Positions 15,101 through 30,100 of a DNA stretch of 64,000 nucleotides are shown piece after piece. The DNA lies in assembly GCA_964035575.1 (NCBI GenBank), contig OZ037857.1, positions 496,001 to 560,000 on the forward strand, written 5' to 3'. Below the pieces are notes generated by a model. The model worked only from the letters and a program-made list of their open reading frames with translations, did no database searches and had not been told where the DNA came from. Both the position numbers and the translations under genes were made by a program. Each line of letters begins with the position of its first letter. Position 1 is the first letter of the stretch. This DNA comes from Rhynchopus sp. YZ270_cl-10 (lineage: Eukaryota > Euglenozoa > Diplonemea > Diplonemida > Diplonemidae).

Positions 15101-18100
15101 CGGTGCATCCGGCCTGCTCAGCAGTGCAGGACTTGCACTCCACAAGCGCTCCATTGGCAGAGGTGACCTTGAAGTATCCGTCCTTGCACACGCTGCAGTC
15201 CTTGGCCGCGTCGAAGTTCTCGGGGCAGGTGCCACAGTTGTCACCCGACCAGAAGTGCCTGCAGTGGCATGCACAGGTGGGCTCCAGCGTCACAGATCCT
15301 GCGTGGTTGCTGCACGTGTCCACAACGTTGCACACGTTGCAGTTCGGGTAGTCGGAGTGGCCAGGTGCGCACTCGTCGCAGTTCAGCCCCCCGAACTTGG
15401 TCGGGCACACACCGCAGTCCGTACCGGTCCACTGCTTGCTGGCATCACACTCGCACTTGCACTCGTTGTTCACGACGTTTACAGTCGCAGCACGACCACC
15501 GTTGCAGTGTGTCTGCACGTTGCACAACTCGCACGTGATGATCGCAGCCGCCTCGGAGACTCCTGTGAGGTGCGCAGGAAGCTTTGCGAGCAGGATCCTG
15601 CCTGCCTCACACGTCATGCAGCCAGAGGCGAGGTCGTAGCCAGGCTGGCACAGCGTGCACGATCCGTCGGTGTGCATCTTGTATGGGTGCTTGCACTGGC
15701 ACATGCACTGGCCTCCCTGGGCGAGCACGTCAGACGCCTTGTGCTTGCCTCCACAGTGCGTGGCACGCGTGCACTCAGTGCACACTCCGCTCTCCATCAC
15801 GTGTCCGTCCTCGCACGTCGCACAGTTGGTAGTTGCGTCGTACCCGGCCTTGCACTGGCAGAGGCATTCATCTCCCGACACGCCAACAGCAACAGCATTT
15901 CCGCTGCAGGTGTCGAGGTCACACTTCGTGCAGGTGGGTGCCTGGCCTACGTACGACTTTGCGGCGTCGCATTGGTTGCAGTCGCTTCCGGTGAAGGGCT
16001 CCGGGCAGGTCTCGCAGGCGTCTCCGGTCCACTGGTTCCTGCAGGGGTTGCACTTGCACTCAAGCTTGTCGGCGCTGACTACGGCGCTTCCGTGGTCATT
16101 GCAGTTGAGCTCAGTGGAACACGTGAAGCAGTCAGGGTAGTGGTATTTGCCTGCGGCACAGCCGGTGCACGTGCCGTTGAACTTCGCCGCACATGTCTGG
16201 CAGCGGTCACCAGTCCACTCATCATCACATTCGCAGAGGCACTGCGTGCCATCAGCAGACGCTCTCACCTGTCCGTGTCCAGAGCAACCCATATCAGTGG
16301 ACAGCGCAGCGTTGCAAGGTGTGCAGAGCGGGTAGTTGATGTGTCCGGCTGCGCACGTGTTGCAGGTAGCGGTGTCGTACAGGTTCGCGTCACATCCGCT
16401 GCAGTCTGCTCCAGTCCACTCGTCCTGGCACACACACGTGCACGTAGTCTGCTCCAGGTTGGGGAACACAATCGATGCATGTCCGCTGCAGTGGGTTGTG
16501 GTTGAGCACGGCACGCATGCGCTGCCGTCCTTGATGTAGCCAGGGGCACAGAACTGGCAGCTGGTGCCCTGGTATCCTGCGTCGCACTCGCATGTGCAGC
16601 TAACAGCGTTGCCTTCTGCGGAGCTTGCGGTCACAAGGGTAGCATGTCCGTTGCAGTGGACCACGTTGTCGCACTGCGTACAGTCGGGGTAGGTGATGCG
16701 GTCATCAGCACATCTGTTGCAGTGTCCTGTGTGAGCATCGGTGTACTGTGACGGGCATGTGGCACAGTTCGATGCAGTTGTGAGCTGGTCGTTACAGCTG
16801 CACACGCACGACCCATCAACGGATGTGACCAGGGATGCGGCACTGCTGCAGTGGGTTGCGACAGAGCACTTGACACACTCGGATCCGTCAGCAACGTATC
16901 CCTTGGCGCATCCAACGCAGCCAGCGGTGACGTTGAAGCGGGCGGGGCACGACTCGCACCTGTCTCCCACCCACTGGTTGTCGCAGTCGCAGTCGCAGGC
17001 AGTGCCGTTGCTGGTGACCGCAGAGGCACGTCCCAGGCAGTGGATGGTGGTGTCGCAGGTGGTGCATGCCGGGGCAACACCAGTGGCAGTGGCACTGCAT
17101 CCCTTGCAGTCGTTGTTCGAGTTGAAGATCGACTCGCAGTCAGAACACGTCTCGCCAGAGTACTGGTTCCTGCACTTGCACATGCACGTGATGCCGTCAG
17201 AGAAAGCCACTCCGTTGCCGCTGCAGTTCAGAGTGTTCGTGCATTCAAGGCACTCAGTTCCAGACACGTAGAATCCGTCAGCACAGGTGTTGCACAGTCC
17301 TGTGGTGGAGTCGTATCCCGTCGGGCAGACGTCACACATAGGACCCTCCCACGGCTCTGCGCACTTCTGGCACTCACATGAAAGGCCATCGGCTGAGGCC
17401 ACCACAGAAGCGTCAGAGAATGCGTGTCCGTTGCAGTGTTCGTCGCTTGTGCAACGCTCACACACAACCTGTCCACTTCCAGACGCGGGGATCGCCTGCA
17501 CCAGACCAGACGCACAGGGCAGGCAGTGGTCTCCCTCCTGCTTGTACAGCTTGGAGTCGCACTCGTTACACCTTGCTCCGCTCCACCTCTCAGCACACTT
17601 GCACACACACGCTTCGGCGGCGGTGTCGGTGCCGGGTGTGGATGTGAAGGAGGCTGTGTGGGTGTCGATGCAGTAGTCCCCGCAGTTCACACAGTGGGGG
17701 TAGTTCACGTAGCCAGGCTTGCACTGGGAGCAGGCGGGGCCTGTGTACGGCGTCGGGCATGAGCCACACTCGAGACCCTCCCACTTGTTGGCGCAGGTGC
17801 ATTCACATGTCGCGTCGTTGCCTCCTGAGCTGGTCACAGAGGTCGAATGTCCATTGCAGCTGAACGAGTCAGTGCACTCCAGGCACTGGCCAGTTGCGAG
17901 CTTCTGATATCCAACCTCGCACTGTGTGCAGCTGTCCCCAGTGTATCCAGCAACGCACTCGCATCTGCACTCGTTGTCCACGACAAAGGCCACTCCGGTG
18001 GTAGAAGCACCAGCGCATGTGCACTGTCTGCAGTCCGGGTACTCTGCGTAGCCAACCATGCACGTATCGCAGTCCTGTCCAGCGAACGGTGCAGGGCAGG

Positions 18101-21100
18101 TGCTGCAGTCGGGCTGCTGGAAGTTGTTCCGGCACTTGCACTTGCATCCGTTCATGTCAGCCGTCGGCTCAACAGACTCGGCGTTCGCTCCTCCGGCGCA
18201 GTCAGTTGCAATGTTGCATGTTCTGCAGCGTCCGAGCAGGTCTGTCACGTAGTCGCTGCTTTCGTCACAGGTGGAGCAATCGTCCCCAGTCCATCCTGGC
18301 AGGCAGGAGCATTGGCACTGGCGCTGGCCGTTCAATACAACCTCAACAGCGTTGCCGCTGCAGTGGACGTTAACAGTGCACTCAGTGCAGGCAGCGTCGT
18401 CGAGTCTGTCTGCTGCACAGCTGGCGCACTGCGTCTGCTCGTACTTGGCGTCGCACTGGTCGCATCTGTCGCCGCTGAAGTTCTCCTTGCAGGTACCGCA
18501 TTCGCATGTGAGGCCGTCCGCAGAAGTAGAGATGGTGACAGCGTTTCCGTTGCAGAAGGTGGCAAGGTTGCACAGGGAGCAGGTCGGCAGCCCAGCCACA
18601 CCACCCACAATAACGCCGGGTGCGCTCATGTAGTAGCCTGCAGCACAGGTCTTGCAGTCAGAGGCGGTGCTGTACTGCGGCGGGCATGTCTCACAGTTGT
18701 CCCCAGTCCATCCGTCGCTGCAGGTGCACAGGCACTCCTCGTTGTTCAGTGTTGTGCCGGCAACGACACCGTTGTTGTTGCAGTCCAGAGCTGTGCACTT
18801 CACGCAGGTCAGCACGCCACCATCCAGAACAGCCACTCTGTCCTTCTGACACGTGGCGCAGTCTCCGTTGATGTTGTCAAAGCCCTCAGGGCATGTGGCG
18901 CAGTCAGTGGCGGGGTCGTAGTGGTTCCTGCAGGTGCACGAGCATGTGGTATCGTTGTTGTTCGAGGTGACCGACTCACCGTTGCCATGGCAGGCAGACA
19001 GGGAGCATCCACACGCAGGGTACACGACTCCAAACTCTTCGCACTCGTTGCAGAGGGCGCCGGTGTACGGGTGCGGGCACTCGCTGCACGAAGCACCAGT
19101 GTAGTGTCCTGTGCATTCGCACACGCAGACGCCGTCCTCCACCTTGGTGTTCCCGTTGAAGCAGGGCGTGTTGGCGGTGTTGCACTGGAAGCACTCAGGG
19201 TAGTTGGAGTACCCGTTGCTGCATGTTGTGCACGTCTTCACGGCACAGTCCGCTCCTGAGTCCGGTCCGCAGAAGTTCGACGGGCACACAGTGCAGAGGC
19301 CCTCGGAGTCGTGCTCCCATGAGTCCTTGCAGATGCAGCCACAGCTGTCCACGCTGTTTGTGGCAATCGACGCCAGGGCACCGATTCCGCAGTCGAACTC
19401 CGTCTCACACGACTTGCACACAAAGACGGTTGCGTCAGGCACGGCCGGTCCTCCAGGTCCTCCTGGACCACCCGGTGTGAAGGGACCCCCCACACTTCCT
19501 GCGCCGCCTGGCGGGCTGCTGTCGGGGATCGCCTGGTAGTAGCCCTGGGCGCAGTTCACGCAGAGACCGTCGGTCGCGTCGTATCCCTCAGCGCAGATCT
19601 CGCAGTGGTCACCCGTCCACAGTCCGTCGCAGATGCATGCACAGCCTCCAGCCTCCTGCGCCAGGACAGTCGAGGCACGTCCGTTGCACCAGGCAGCGGA
19701 GGTGCACTTCCCACACGACTGCGTCTCACCAGACACGACAAGGGTCGGGTAGTAACCGTTGGCAATGTCGCACACTCTGCACTCGTCGGTCTCGAATCCG
19801 TACGCACAGTGAGTGCAGTCAGGTCCGTAGAACTTGTTGTTGCATGTGCATGTGCAGGCGGTCTGCAGGGCATCGGTCGAGGCGCTGCCATGTCCCGAGC
19901 ATGTGTTGGTGCATGGTGTGCACGCTGGGTAGCCAACGTGCATCGAGATACAACGCTCGCACTTGCCGTCGGTGTTGTCGTACACACTGGGGCAGAAAGT
20001 GCACAGCGACTCAGCAGTGTACTGTCCAGTGCACTCACACACGCACTCGCTGCCGTTAGCACTGGGCCTCGACTGTCCGCCGTTGGCGCAGATCGCGTTG
20101 CACTCGGTGCACTCGGTTCCTGCATGGTCCACGGCACATTGGTCGCAGTTCGGGCCTGCGAAGTTTGCGGGGCAGATCTCGCACTTGTCACCCTCCCAGT
20201 TTCCAGTGCACTGGCACTTGCATGCGGTCCTGTCCGCGACGGCAACAACGCTCGATGCGCGGCCGTTGCAGTCCTGCTCGGTGCTGCAGCTCCTGCACAC
20301 AGATCCCACCTGGATGTGCGTGGAGTCGCATGTGGTGCAGTCCGTGCTGACGTCGCGTCCTGTCTGGCACACAGAGCAGTCGTCTGTCTCCCAGAAGTTC
20401 TTGCAAGTGCACACACATGCAGTGTTGTCACTGTTCGATGTCACAGTTGCGCAGTTCGCAGACGGGGTGCACGGGTCACATCCACCGTTGCCATCGCTGA
20501 CGTAGCCAACAGCGCACACCTTGCACTCAGCACCACGGTACCCGTCTGCGCACTGGCATCCACAGGTGGTGGCCGACTTCTTGTACGCCACTCCGTTTCC
20601 TCCGCAGTGGGTGACGCTGTCGCACTGTGTGCAGGTGGGGAAGTTCACACGCTCGCCCAGGCATTCGTCGCAGTCAGCTCCGGTGAACGGCGCAAGGCAC
20701 TCACCGCACGTAGCGCCGGTCCACTTGCCCTTGCACACACATGTGCATTCATTATCCGCCGATGTCACGAAGGCAGGGTCGGCATTCCTGTTGTTGCAGT
20801 TGCTGGAGGAGGTGCACTTCAGGCACGTTGGGTATCCTGCGTAGCCAAACGCGCACTCGTCACAGGCAGCACCAGCGTATCCAAGCTCACACTTCTCGCA
20901 CTTGGCTCCATCGAAGTGGCCATCGCAGGTGCACTTGCAGCGCACACCGTTGACGGCGGGGCTCTGGGTCACGACAGATCCGTGGTTGCTGCAGTCCTCA
21001 ACGGTGCAGTCTCCACAGTCGGGTGCCGTCGCCGCAGGGTCAGAGCAGCCGTTGCAGTTGTTGTCCTTGTCAAAGCGGGTGGGGCACTCTGTGCAGTTCC

Positions 21101-24100
21101 CTCCGAGCCAGTTGTTCAGGCATGCGCACAGGCACTCGGTCCTCTCGAAGTTCGTTCCCACAAGGACACCGCCAGCGCCGCAGGTCTCGGAGGTGCACTG
21201 GGTGCACTCGGGGAAGTTGATCCTGCCAGCGGCACATCTGTCACAGGTGTTCTGGTCGTACTTCTCATTGCATGTGAGGCAGTCGGGGGCGTTCCACTCT
21301 CCTGCACAGGTGCACGAACACGCAACATCACCTGCTGCGGCTGTCGCGTCACCGTTTCCGTTGCAGTCAAGCCCAGACCCACAGGGGCGGCAGCTTCCCT
21401 GCGCGGTGAGGATGGTGTTCGCCTCGCACACACACTGCGAGCCAGACAGCACGAAGCCGTCCAGGCACTCCTCGCATGTTGCTCCGACCCAGGGATGCTG
21501 GCAGGTGCACACGCAGTCGGTCTGGCTGGGGCTCACCGCACCACGTCCGTTGCACAGGTCCGCCGCGCATGCGACACACTTGCCGGCAGTGTTGCGGACG
21601 TAGCCAGTCTTGCACTCGGAGCAGTCCTGGTTGCCCTCCTCAGAGTCGGCGTACCCGGTAGCACAGCTCCAGCAGCCCTCCTCCCAGGAGTCATCGCACT
21701 CGCACACGCACATGTCGTCGGCCACATGGGTGGACGTGGCACCAGGTCCGCACTGTGTGGTCTTGTCGCACGGGCGGCATCCAACAACGAAGTCAAAGAA
21801 CAGGTTCGCTGCGTCACACGAATCGCAGGTAGTTCCCTTGACACCCGTCTTGCACGTGCACTGGCACACGCCGTTCACGGAGGTCACGCTGGAAGCAAGG
21901 CCGTTGCAGTGCACCTCGTTCGTGCACGCAAGGCACACGCCCGCAGACAGGTAGTACCCGTCCTCACACAGGGCGCAGTCGGATCCTGCGGTGAACGGTG
22001 CTGGGCACACAGTGCACTCAGCTCCAGCCCAGTTGTTCTTGCATGCGCACTTGCACTCACCATCCACGATGGAAGCGGAGTCAACGCCAGATCCCTTGCA
22101 GAAGTGCTGGGTGTCGCACGTAACGCATGCGGCCTGGTTGTTGAGCACGTCCATCACATATCCGTCCGCACAGCCGAGGCACTCCGAGTTGTATCCAGTA
22201 GGGCACTGGTCGCACAGAGGTCCGAACCACTTGTTCTTGCACTCGCACACACACGACGTGGCAGAGGCACGGCGAGCGAAGCGCGTGTTGTTCGCATCGC
22301 ATCCGAGCGTGTCAATCGAGCATTCGCTGCACGTGGGGTAGTTCACACGGTTTGCGGCACATCCTGCGCATGTGGCGTCGTAGATCGCGTCGCAGCTCTC
22401 GCAGTGGTCACCTGTCCATTCGTCATCACACGTTCCACAGGTGCACACATCGTTCACCACAGTGGCGTTGGCACGGCCGTTGCAGTTCACGTTGGAGCAC
22501 TGACGGCAGATCGGGAAATCGAAACGGTCGCTGGCGCACCCCGTGCAAGCGCTGTTGAACTTTTCGGCGCATGTGTTGCATGTGGCTCCCGTCCACTCGT
22601 CATGGCAGTTGCAGACACACTGGGTCTGCGCCGTGTTGGTGGTGACAGCATCCGAGCGGCCGAGACAGTGAATTGCCACGTCACACTGAACACAGAAACC
22701 AGAGTCTCTGATGTAACCCACCTCACAGTTCTGGCACTGGGCTCCACTGTATCCGGTCTGGCAGGTGCAGGTGCAGGTGGTCTGCTCGGCGTTCGTGCTC
22801 ACATTGAGGGCATGTCCGTTGCAGTGTCCGTCGTTCGTGCACACGGTCTCGCATGACGGGCCCACACGGTTGTCGGCGCATTTAGTGCAGGTCTCCTGGT
22901 CGTAGACGGCAGGGCAGAACGAGCATGCCGACGCCTCAGTCCAGTGGCCCTCACATTCCTCACAGATGCACTTCCTTCCGTCTCCAGAAACGATAGCACC
23001 ACGTCCGTTGCAGTGTGCCTCACTTGTGCAAAGCCTGCATGCCTTTTGTCCCAAGATGAACGTCATCTGGTATCCTGCTTTGCAAGAGTTGCAGTCAGGC
23101 TCCCTGGAGTACGGGGAGGGACACGTGTTGCAGGTGGTACCTTCCCACTCGTTTCTGCATTCGCAGACGCACTTCGTGGCGTCGTTCTCATCAACGGAAA
23201 CACCATCAGCGTGTCCAGAACAGTGCGTGTCCACATCGCACTGCATGCAGTGCGGGAACGCCAGCGTGGCGTCGGCACATCCACCGCAGTCCCCAGACGC
23301 AGATGCGTCGTACTGCGTCGGGCACACGTCGCATGCGTCTCCAGTCCATCCGTTGCGGCAGTTGCAAGCGCACGTCGTTCCGTCAGAGGTGACGTTGTAT
23401 GCGTTGTTGTTGCAGCTTGCAGGCACACTGCATGGCACACAGTCTGGGTATCCGATGTATCCCTCAGCACAGGCACCACAGTCAAGGTCGCTATCGAACT
23501 GGTCGTCACAGTTGTTGCAGTCCTCACCGTTCCACTGGTTGCGGCACTTAACACACACGCAGTCGGTCTGGGTCTCGTCGGTAATCACAGAGTTTGCTGC
23601 TGAGTCCGCGTGTCCGTTGCAGTGCTGGGCGCTGGTGCAGGAAACGCAGTCAGGGAACCCGATACGTCCTGGGCGGCACCTGTCGCAGCTCTCTCCGTCG
23701 TGCAGGGTTGGGTCGCAGTAGTCGCACTTCGCGAGGTTGTCCTGCCACTGTCCGCTGCATGTGCACATGCACTCAGACTTGTCATCGCTCGGCACAACAG
23801 CGTTTGCGTGTCCACTGCAGTGGGCAAGGATGGTGCACAAGTCGCAGTTGACTCCGGCACGTCCGGCAGAGCAGCCCAAGCAGTCGTTCGTCTGATTGAA
23901 GCGCACAGGGCACACTCCGCACTGGGCCCCAATCCACTCGTTCTTGCACTCGCACTGGCACTGGCCCAGAACTGTCGACCCGGTCACACCGTTTCCAGAG
24001 CAGTGGCTGTCGGCATTGCACGCGACGCACACACCGTTTTCCTTCACGTATCCGTCAATGCAGGTGTTGCAGTCGCTTCCCTGGTAGCCGAGCTCGCATG

Positions 24101-27100
24101 TGCACTTGCACTTGTTCAGCACCTGGTCGGCGGTGACGTGGGTGGCGTGTCCCGAGCAGTCCTCCAGGGTGCACTTCTTGTCGCACGTCTCCTCGATGGT
24201 CACGTAGTCGGCGGCGCATGTGTCGCAGTCGTCTCCAGTGTACTTCGGGGGGCAGTATCCACAGGGTTCACCTGTGGTGGGGTGGTAGCCCCAGAAGTTC
24301 TCGCACTTGCACATGCACTTGCCGGTGATCGGGTCGGGGCAGGTCTTGACACCTCTGCCGTTGCAGTCGAGGTCCTTGTCGCACGGGGTGCATGCGGTAA
24401 TCTTCCCGATATCGACGCATGTCTCCGCTCCCTGGTTGCTCTGCTCGCAGCACACAGGCGCCTTGGTGTTGCCCGCAGCGTCCATGCACTCGTAGTGCTT
24501 ATCGTCAGTGGAGAGCACGCACCCCTTCAGCGGGCTTGTGCATCCCTCCTGCACGCTGAAGACAACGCCGCCATCTCCTGCCGCGCACTTCAGGTTGTCG
24601 GACGATGCGCACGTCAGGGTTTGCTTGTACTTCGGCAGGCAGACGTCGCAGGCCGGTCCGGTCCAGCCCTCCTTGCACTGGCAGATGCACTGCAGACGCG
24701 AGGTGGCCATGGACACGGAGTCAGCGTTTCCGCTGCAGTGGGTAGCAATCGAGCACTTCGTGCAGGCAGGCTCGTCACGCAGCCTGTCGGCAGCGCAGAG
24801 CACACAGTCAGATGCTGCAAGGAACTGCGGCGGGCAGTGGCTGCAGTCACCCGCGGCACCGTCCATCCACTGGTTCTTACACTGGCACGAGCACGTTCCA
24901 GTGGTCGGGTCGACGGGGAGAAGGGTCGCGTCGTTTGCAAGCGACACACCGTTTCCTGAGCACACTGCGGCGTTGCTGCACGGCTTGCATCCTGCACCGT
25001 CCGTGGTGAAAGGCGCGTGTCCCGGCTTGCACATGTTGCACAGACCTCCGTTCCACAGGTACCCGTCCTGGCATTCGTCACACTTCTCTCCCTGGAAAGT
25101 GGCCTTGCAGGTGCAGTTGCACGTCACTCCATCGGAGAAGGTGGAGTCGGTACCAAGGTTGTGGCAGAAGTCGACATTGCATCCCACACACTCAGGGTAG
25201 GTGTGCTTGCCGTTTGCGCACTTGTCACACGTCTCGGGGTTGTACTTGGGGTCAGCGCAGGTGTTGCACTCGGGACCGGTCCACTTGTCCTCGCAGGTGT
25301 GGCACACGCACTCATCAGCAACAGCACTGACACTGGTGGCGCGGTTGTTGCAGTGGGTCTCGCTTGTGCACGGGCCGCATGCGGGGTAGTTCTCCCCGTT
25401 GAGGCACCCCTTGCAGTCGGCGGTGTACTTGGTCTGGTCACACTGGCTGCACTTCGGGAGCATGTAAGGTGCCTTGCATTCGCAGAGGCACGTGGAGCGG
25501 TCGTCGTTCGGCTTGGCATCAGATGCGTGGGCTGCGCTGGTGCAGTGCGCATCGACAGTGCACTGCACACAGGTCGGGTAGCCGGCGTGACCAGGGGCAC
25601 AGACACCACAGTCCATCGCCTCGTCGTACTTGCTGGGGCACTGGTCGCACAGAGGGCCGGTCCACTTGTTCCTGCAGGCACATCCGCAGTCAGTGGTGGG
25701 CTCGCCGTTCACACAGGGCTGCTCGCACAGGGTGCAGTCGGGGGCAGTGCCCTGGTAGCCGAGTGCGCACTCGTCGCAGTCGTCTCCGCCGAACTTCGCA
25801 GGGCAGACACTGCAACGTGGTCCCTCCCAGTTGTTCCTGCAGGTGCAGGCACACTGGTACGGGTTCACTGGGTCACGGAAGATCGAATCACCACGTCCGT
25901 TGCACCACTCGGAGAACACACACAGCTTGCACTCGTAGACAGCAGTACCGCTGGAGTGGTCGACCTGGCGGTAGTACCCATCCTCGCATGTGGTGCAGTC
26001 AGTTGCCTCGTCATACCCAACCAGGCACACCTCGCAGTTGCGGCTCGCGTCTCTGAACTCGTTCACGCACTGGCAGTTGCACTTCTCTCCGTTGGTAGAC
26101 CAGATACCGGTCACGGCGTGTCCGAAGCAGTCCTGCTCCGAGGTGCACTCTCTGCATGTTCCGTCAGGCTGAACCTCGAACCCAGATCTGCACGTGGTGC
26201 ACTGTGCTGCTCCGTCGTTGTTCGCGTTCCATCCCTGCTCGTACCCTACGTTCATTCCTGCAGGGCAGTTCTCGCAGCTGTCGCCCTCCCACTCGGCACG
26301 GCACGGGCAGTCGCATGTCAGACCGTCCTCGTTGGCCAGGATGTCGACACCCACCTGGGCGTGTCCAGAGCAGTGTGCGTTGCTTGTGCACAGGGTGCAT
26401 GTGGGGAAGTTGATCCTGTTCGGGGCACACTTGGTGCAGGTCGTGTCGAACAGGGTAGGGTCGCACCACTCGCATGAAGGCGCCTGCCACGGGGAGTTGC
26501 AGATGCATCCGCACTGTCCAGGGGTCAGGCACGCAGGTGTCGTCACCCAGGACTCAAGGGTCTCCTGAAGCACAGTTCCTGCCGGTGTGCCGGTGGGGGC
26601 ACATGTCGTGACAAGCCCAGTAAGACCAATCTTCACAACGTACTGGCACTCACCACCCAGGTCCGTGCGGATCGCAGTGAAGGTGTTGGCGTCAACCCAG
26701 CGTCCCTGCACACCGGACAGCTTGCCGCCAATGCGCAGACGTCCCGAGCTGGTGATGATCTTGGACTTGCCGTTGCTGGTGAACTCAAGGTTCTCAGCAG
26801 GCCAGTCGCACACGGGGCGGGTCTGCATGATCTGGCCACGTCCGTTGCACTCAGTCTCAATCGAGCAGGCACGGCACTCAGCGCGGAGGCAGTCACCCTT
26901 GCACACATCAACGAAGCCGAACGTGCACGTCCTGCACCCAGTGGCCATGTCGTATCCGTTCGCGCACTCGTCGCACTGAGGTCCGGTGTATCCAGTCTTG
27001 CAAACGCAGATGCACTCGCCATCGGCGTTGAAGGCAGCACTTTCGGCGTTACCGTTGCAGTGGCTGGTGCTGTTGCAGTCGGTGGGCGTGGGGGTCACAA

Positions 27101-30100
27101 CAGAGCAGTCGTAGCCAGAGAATCCCTCCTTGCACTCGCATTCGCAGTTCCATCTGAGCCCGCCGTTAGCGCTAGTTCCAGCAACAGTCTTCACCGCGAT
27201 GGCGTTGTCGCTGCAGTCGAGCACCTTCGAGCAGTCGCGGCACACAACAGGATCAGCAGTCTCGTCGTAGTACTTGCCCTCCGCACACTGAATGCAATGC
27301 GGGTAGGGCACGAGGCCTCCCTCGCACTCATTGCAGTCCGGCTTCTTCAGGGTGTTCTTCTTGCAGACGCACTCGTTGCAGCTCTCGGCAGACTGGCTCA
27401 GCACACCGTTGCCGTTCGCGATGCACGCGCACGGCTCGCAGTTGTCTCCAAAGTGTCCTGGCAGGCACTCGTCGCACTCATCGCCTGTGAAGGGGGACAG
27501 ACACTTCTCGCACTCAGTGCCCGAGAAGTGGTTCTTGCACGAGCACGTGCAGATGCCGTTGACGCTGGTCGGGGCCGGGTCGGAGCGGCCGTTGCAGTGC
27601 ACGTCGTTGCTGCACTCACCGCAGCCGTACGGGAAGGTGAGCTCGGTGTTCTTGCACTCAGTGCACTCAGCGTTGTAGAGTGTCTGGTCGCACACGTCGC
27701 AGTTGGGTCCGCTCCACTGCGGCTTGCAGAGGCACACACACTGGGTGTGGTCCGACGACGAGTCAACGGAGAGCGCGTTCCCGTTGCAATGCTCCGCAAT
27801 GCTGCATGGCACACAGGTTGTGCACGGGGCAGACGGGCGCACCGGCAGGCAGGGTGCTGCAGTCATGAGGTTCGACCACACGAGCAGGACCGATGGTGCA
27901 ACTGGGGTGCTGGCTGTGGGGTACTTCGCCTGCATGATGATGGGGAAGGATCCGACCGTGCCGAACTCAAACACGTACGTAACACGCCCCTCTGTTGCCT
28001 GCACCTCAACCTCGAAGCGCGTGGCGGTGGTCCACGTTCCCTGGCCAGCCTCAGTGGTGCCCATGAAGAAGGTGCCCGCTCCCGACACGGCAGCACCACC
28101 CGGGGCGATCGTGGCAGTGATCCTCAGAACCACACCAGGAGTGGCAGCGTTGTAGAACTTCAGGGTGCTGCCCTCGTATGTGCATGATAGGTCATCGTTC
28201 ACCAGGAGGCACTCGTGTGGCGAGCCTGCCTCAATAGTGGCTGAAACAAATCCGTCAATGCATGTTGCGCAGTCGGCCTCGAGCTTCGAGTCGCACTTGT
28301 CGCACTGGGCTCCGTAGAAGTTGGCGGCGTTGTCGCATGTGCATGTGCACGACTCGTGGTCGCCGGCCACTCCGGTCGGCTCACCCTGGTCGTGGCAGTC
28401 AATGACACGGTCGCACTTGCGGCACTCCTCTCCGTTTGCCGAAGGCACATCAGAGTTGGCCTTGACGTGAAGGTCTCCGCAGTCTGTGCATGTCTCCTGT
28501 TCGTACTGCTCATCGCACACTTCGCAGTGGTCTCCAGTCCAGTTGTTCTCGCATTCGCACACGCACTTGGTGCCGTCGTTAACTGGTGTCGACGTGGAGC
28601 GGCCGTTGCAGTGGACGGCGTTCGAGCAGGCCTCACACTCAGGGAAAATGAGGCTCGCGTCCTGGCAGTACTGGCACTCGTCGCCGGTGTACTTCGGGAG
28701 ACACGTGGTGCAGTCGTCGGTGTCGAGGAACCTGTCGTTCGGGCACACACACTTGCACTGGGTAGGCGAGACCGAGATAACCGTCTGGCGGGGTCCTGTG
28801 CACGTCTTGATGTCCGAGCATCTCGAGCAGCCCTGGCCAGCAACGAAGTTGACCCAGCCATCGCGGCACTCGTTGCATCCTGCACCTGTGACACCCTTGC
28901 TCTGGTCGCACACACAGAGGCACTTAGTGCGGTCCAGGTTGGTGACAGCGCTCCCTACGCCGTTGCAGTCCGTAACGTCGCTGCACTCAGAGCACTCGGG
29001 GAAGTTGATGTGGCCGTCAGTGCACTTGTCGCACGTGGTCTGGTCGTACTTCGCGTCGCAGTCGGTGCACGCGTCTCCAGTGAAGTTTGCGTTGCAGTCG
29101 CATTTGCACACTCCACCTGCGGCAGTGATGTCGATCGTTCCACTGCCGGTGCAGTCGGTGGCCGCACTGCACCTCACACAGAGGTCGCCAACCTTCTTGT
29201 ATCCAGCAGAGCACTCCTTGCAGTCGCTCTCCTCCGTGTATGCTGCCGGGCAGTGCTTGCACGTGGGGGCAAGCCACTGGTTCGTGCACTGGCACGCGCA
29301 GGCCGGCTCGTCAGAGATGCTCGAGGCATGTCCGTTACAGTGTGTGTCGGTGGTGCACTTCGGGTCCACGCAGGTCACATCCTCGTACTTGGTCTCATCA
29401 CACTCCGAGCATGTGGGTCCAGTCCAGAAGTTCTTGCACACACACTCACACTGCGTGCCGTCCGCAGACACCGTCGGGGGGTGGACGCGCGAGCTGTCCC
29501 CTCCACACACATCAACGTTGCACTGCACGCACAGGTCGCCCTGGGGGAAGTATCCTGCAGCACACTTGTCACAACTCTCTCCTGCATACCCCTCGCGGCA
29601 GGTGCATGTGCATCTCAGCTTCGAGTCCGTCAGTCCTGTCACAACTCCGTTGCCGTTGCAGTCAGCCTCAGCAGTGCACTTCCTGCAGTCGGGCATCACC
29701 TCAGTCAGGCCGGGGCATTGTGTCTGCTGGCACTCGGGGAAAGTGCGTGTAGCGTCCTCGCACCTGTCGCAGTCAGCAGGGGACGTAGTGCTGTACACGT
29801 CCGGGCAAGTGCTGCAGGTGTCACCCTCCCACTTGTTACGGCAGCTGCACTCGCAGACCTCCTTCCCAACAAGCTTCACAGACGACGCACCAGCGCCACA
29901 GTGCAGGTCAATGTCACACAGTTCGCAGACGGGCACAGCGCCCACCTCCTTGCGCATTCTGAACCCAGCCTTGCAGGGTGTGCACGTGTCGGGATCGAAG
30001 TTCGCGTGTGCGCACTCAGTGCAGGTTCCGTCAGCTGCGAGCGACCAGTATCCCTGGCACGTGCACGTGCATGTGTCGGCGGCACCGCCTGCGGACGTGG

